Origin: Roseicyclus sp.
GTDB lineage: Bacteria; Pseudomonadota; Alphaproteobacteria; Rhodobacterales; Rhodobacteraceae
Length of the DNA stretch: 6,159 nt
Direction: 5' to 3'
Assembly (NCBI GenBank): GCA_018401055.1
Contig: JAGYLB010000101.1
Coordinates: 1 to 6,159 of the forward strand
Part shown: piece by piece, positions 5,710-6,159 of the stretch
Layout: every line of letters starts with the position of its first letter
Numbering within the stretch: the stretch's first letter is position 1
Made by a program: the position numbers and the translations under genes
Notes under the pieces: generated by a model
What the model was told of the DNA's origin: nothing
What the model saw: the letters and a program-made list of their open reading frames with translations, nothing else
Databases searched by the model: none

Positions 5710-6159
5710 TTACTCGCGCTGGCCCATGAACATCAGCAGAAACTGGAACATGTTCAGGAACGCGATGTAGAGGCTCAGCGCGCCGTCGATGGCGGCCTTG
5801 TCCAGCCATTCCTGATCGCCATGTGCGGCATGCGCCACATAGGTCGACTTGATCTCCTGCGTGTAGAAGGCGGTGAGCCCTGCAAAGAGCAGCACGCCGA
5901 TCGCCGAGATCGCGAACATCATCGCGGGCGATTGCAGGAAGATGTTGATGATCATGGCCACGATCAGGCCGATCACACCCATCATCAGGAACGTCCCCAT
6001 GCCCGACAGGTCGCGCTTGGTGGTGTAGCCGTAAAGGCTGAGCGCGGCGAAGGCGACGGCGGTGACAAGGAAGGTCTGCACAATCGAGAAGGAGGTGAAG
6101 ACGAGAAAGATCGAGCTCATCGACACGCCCATGACGGCCGCGAAATGAAGAAGCCGAGG
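5710..6159 (-). CDS. Bax inhibitor-1/YccA family membrane protein, C-terminal part
   Basis: The C-terminal 149 residues of an inner-membrane protein of the BI-1 (TMBIM) family; the start lies beyond the right edge and the frame is open to 6159. ATG 6132 is internal, because the residues before it (HFAAVMG) match the family. Four hydrophobic segments are seen: IFLVFTSFSIVQTFLVTAVA and following, FLMMGVIGLIVAMIINIFL, MMFAISAIGVLLFAGLTAF, and ALSLYIAFLNMFQFLLMFM. The family motifs SSIFLV, GYTTKRDLSGMG, NIFLQSPAMMFAIS and the end FMGQRE are present. Two aspartates usually conserved in the last membrane segments (the D of TAYDTQ and of LYLDFIN) read TAFYTQ and LYIAFLN here. In B. subtilis YetJ such a pair acts as pH-sensitive latch of a calcium leak, so this paralogue may lack that activity. 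Role otherwise unknown. Family assignment is firm; no indels. Confidence 0.92.
   Translation of the reverse strand, partial: PRLLHFAAVMGVSMSSIFLVFTSFSIVQTFLVTAVAFAALSLYGYTTKRDLSGMGTFLMMGVIGLIVAMIINIFLQSPAMMFAISAIGVLLFAGLTAFYTQEIKSTYVAHAAHGDQEWLDKAAIDGALSLYIAFLNMFQFLLMFMGQRE

Noticed and set aside
5631..5762. Small plus-strand ORF starting at 5631
   Set aside because: It runs through the BI-1 terminator and antisense to the BI-1 end, with no good ribosome binding site.

Overview
The window is GC-rich chromosomal DNA from an alphaproteobacterium, most likely of the Rhodobacterales (Rhodobacter/Roseobacter group). This rests on protein resemblance recalled from memory, base composition and gene content, not on a database search. 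It holds ordinary housekeeping genes. I see no phage, IS element, CRISPR array or tRNA, and no convincing undescribed system.

From left to right: the RNase P RNA gene (rnpB, 59-440, minus); an AmpD-like zinc amidase (472-1128, minus); a lipoprotein with a proline/alanine-rich middle and a C-terminal Excalibur-like domain (1125-1974, minus); gatA (2009-3516, minus) and gatC (3513-3799, minus); a divergent UPF0173-type metal-dependent hydrolase (3965-4664, plus); a convergent GNAT acetyltransferase (4728-5236, minus); ribosomal protein L33 (rpmG, 5323-5490, minus); and the C-terminal part of a Bax inhibitor-1 family membrane protein that runs off the right edge (5710-6159, minus).

gatC, gatA, the lipoprotein and the amidase look like one minus-strand unit. 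gatC/gatA share an ATGA overlap, gatA and the lipoprotein are 34 nt apart, and the lipoprotein and amidase probably share a TTGA overlap. rnpB follows with its own promoter, whose -35 box covers the amidase stop codon. GatC and GatA are two subunits of the tRNA-dependent amidotransferase that makes Gln-tRNA(Gln) and/or Asn-tRNA(Asn). The amidase and lipoprotein point to the cell envelope. rpmG has its own promoter and terminator.

The most striking property is a high density of single-base indels. gatC, gatA, the lipoprotein, the hydrolase and the GNAT gene are all frameshifted, yet their amino acid sequence stays family-like in successive frames. rnpB, the amidase, rpmG, the BI-1 fragment and the last 430 nt of gatA are clean. 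Since GatCAB is normally essential in these bacteria, sequencing or assembly error is the likelier cause. The coordinates of the frameshifted genes are therefore outer limits, and the repaired proteins are my reconstructions.
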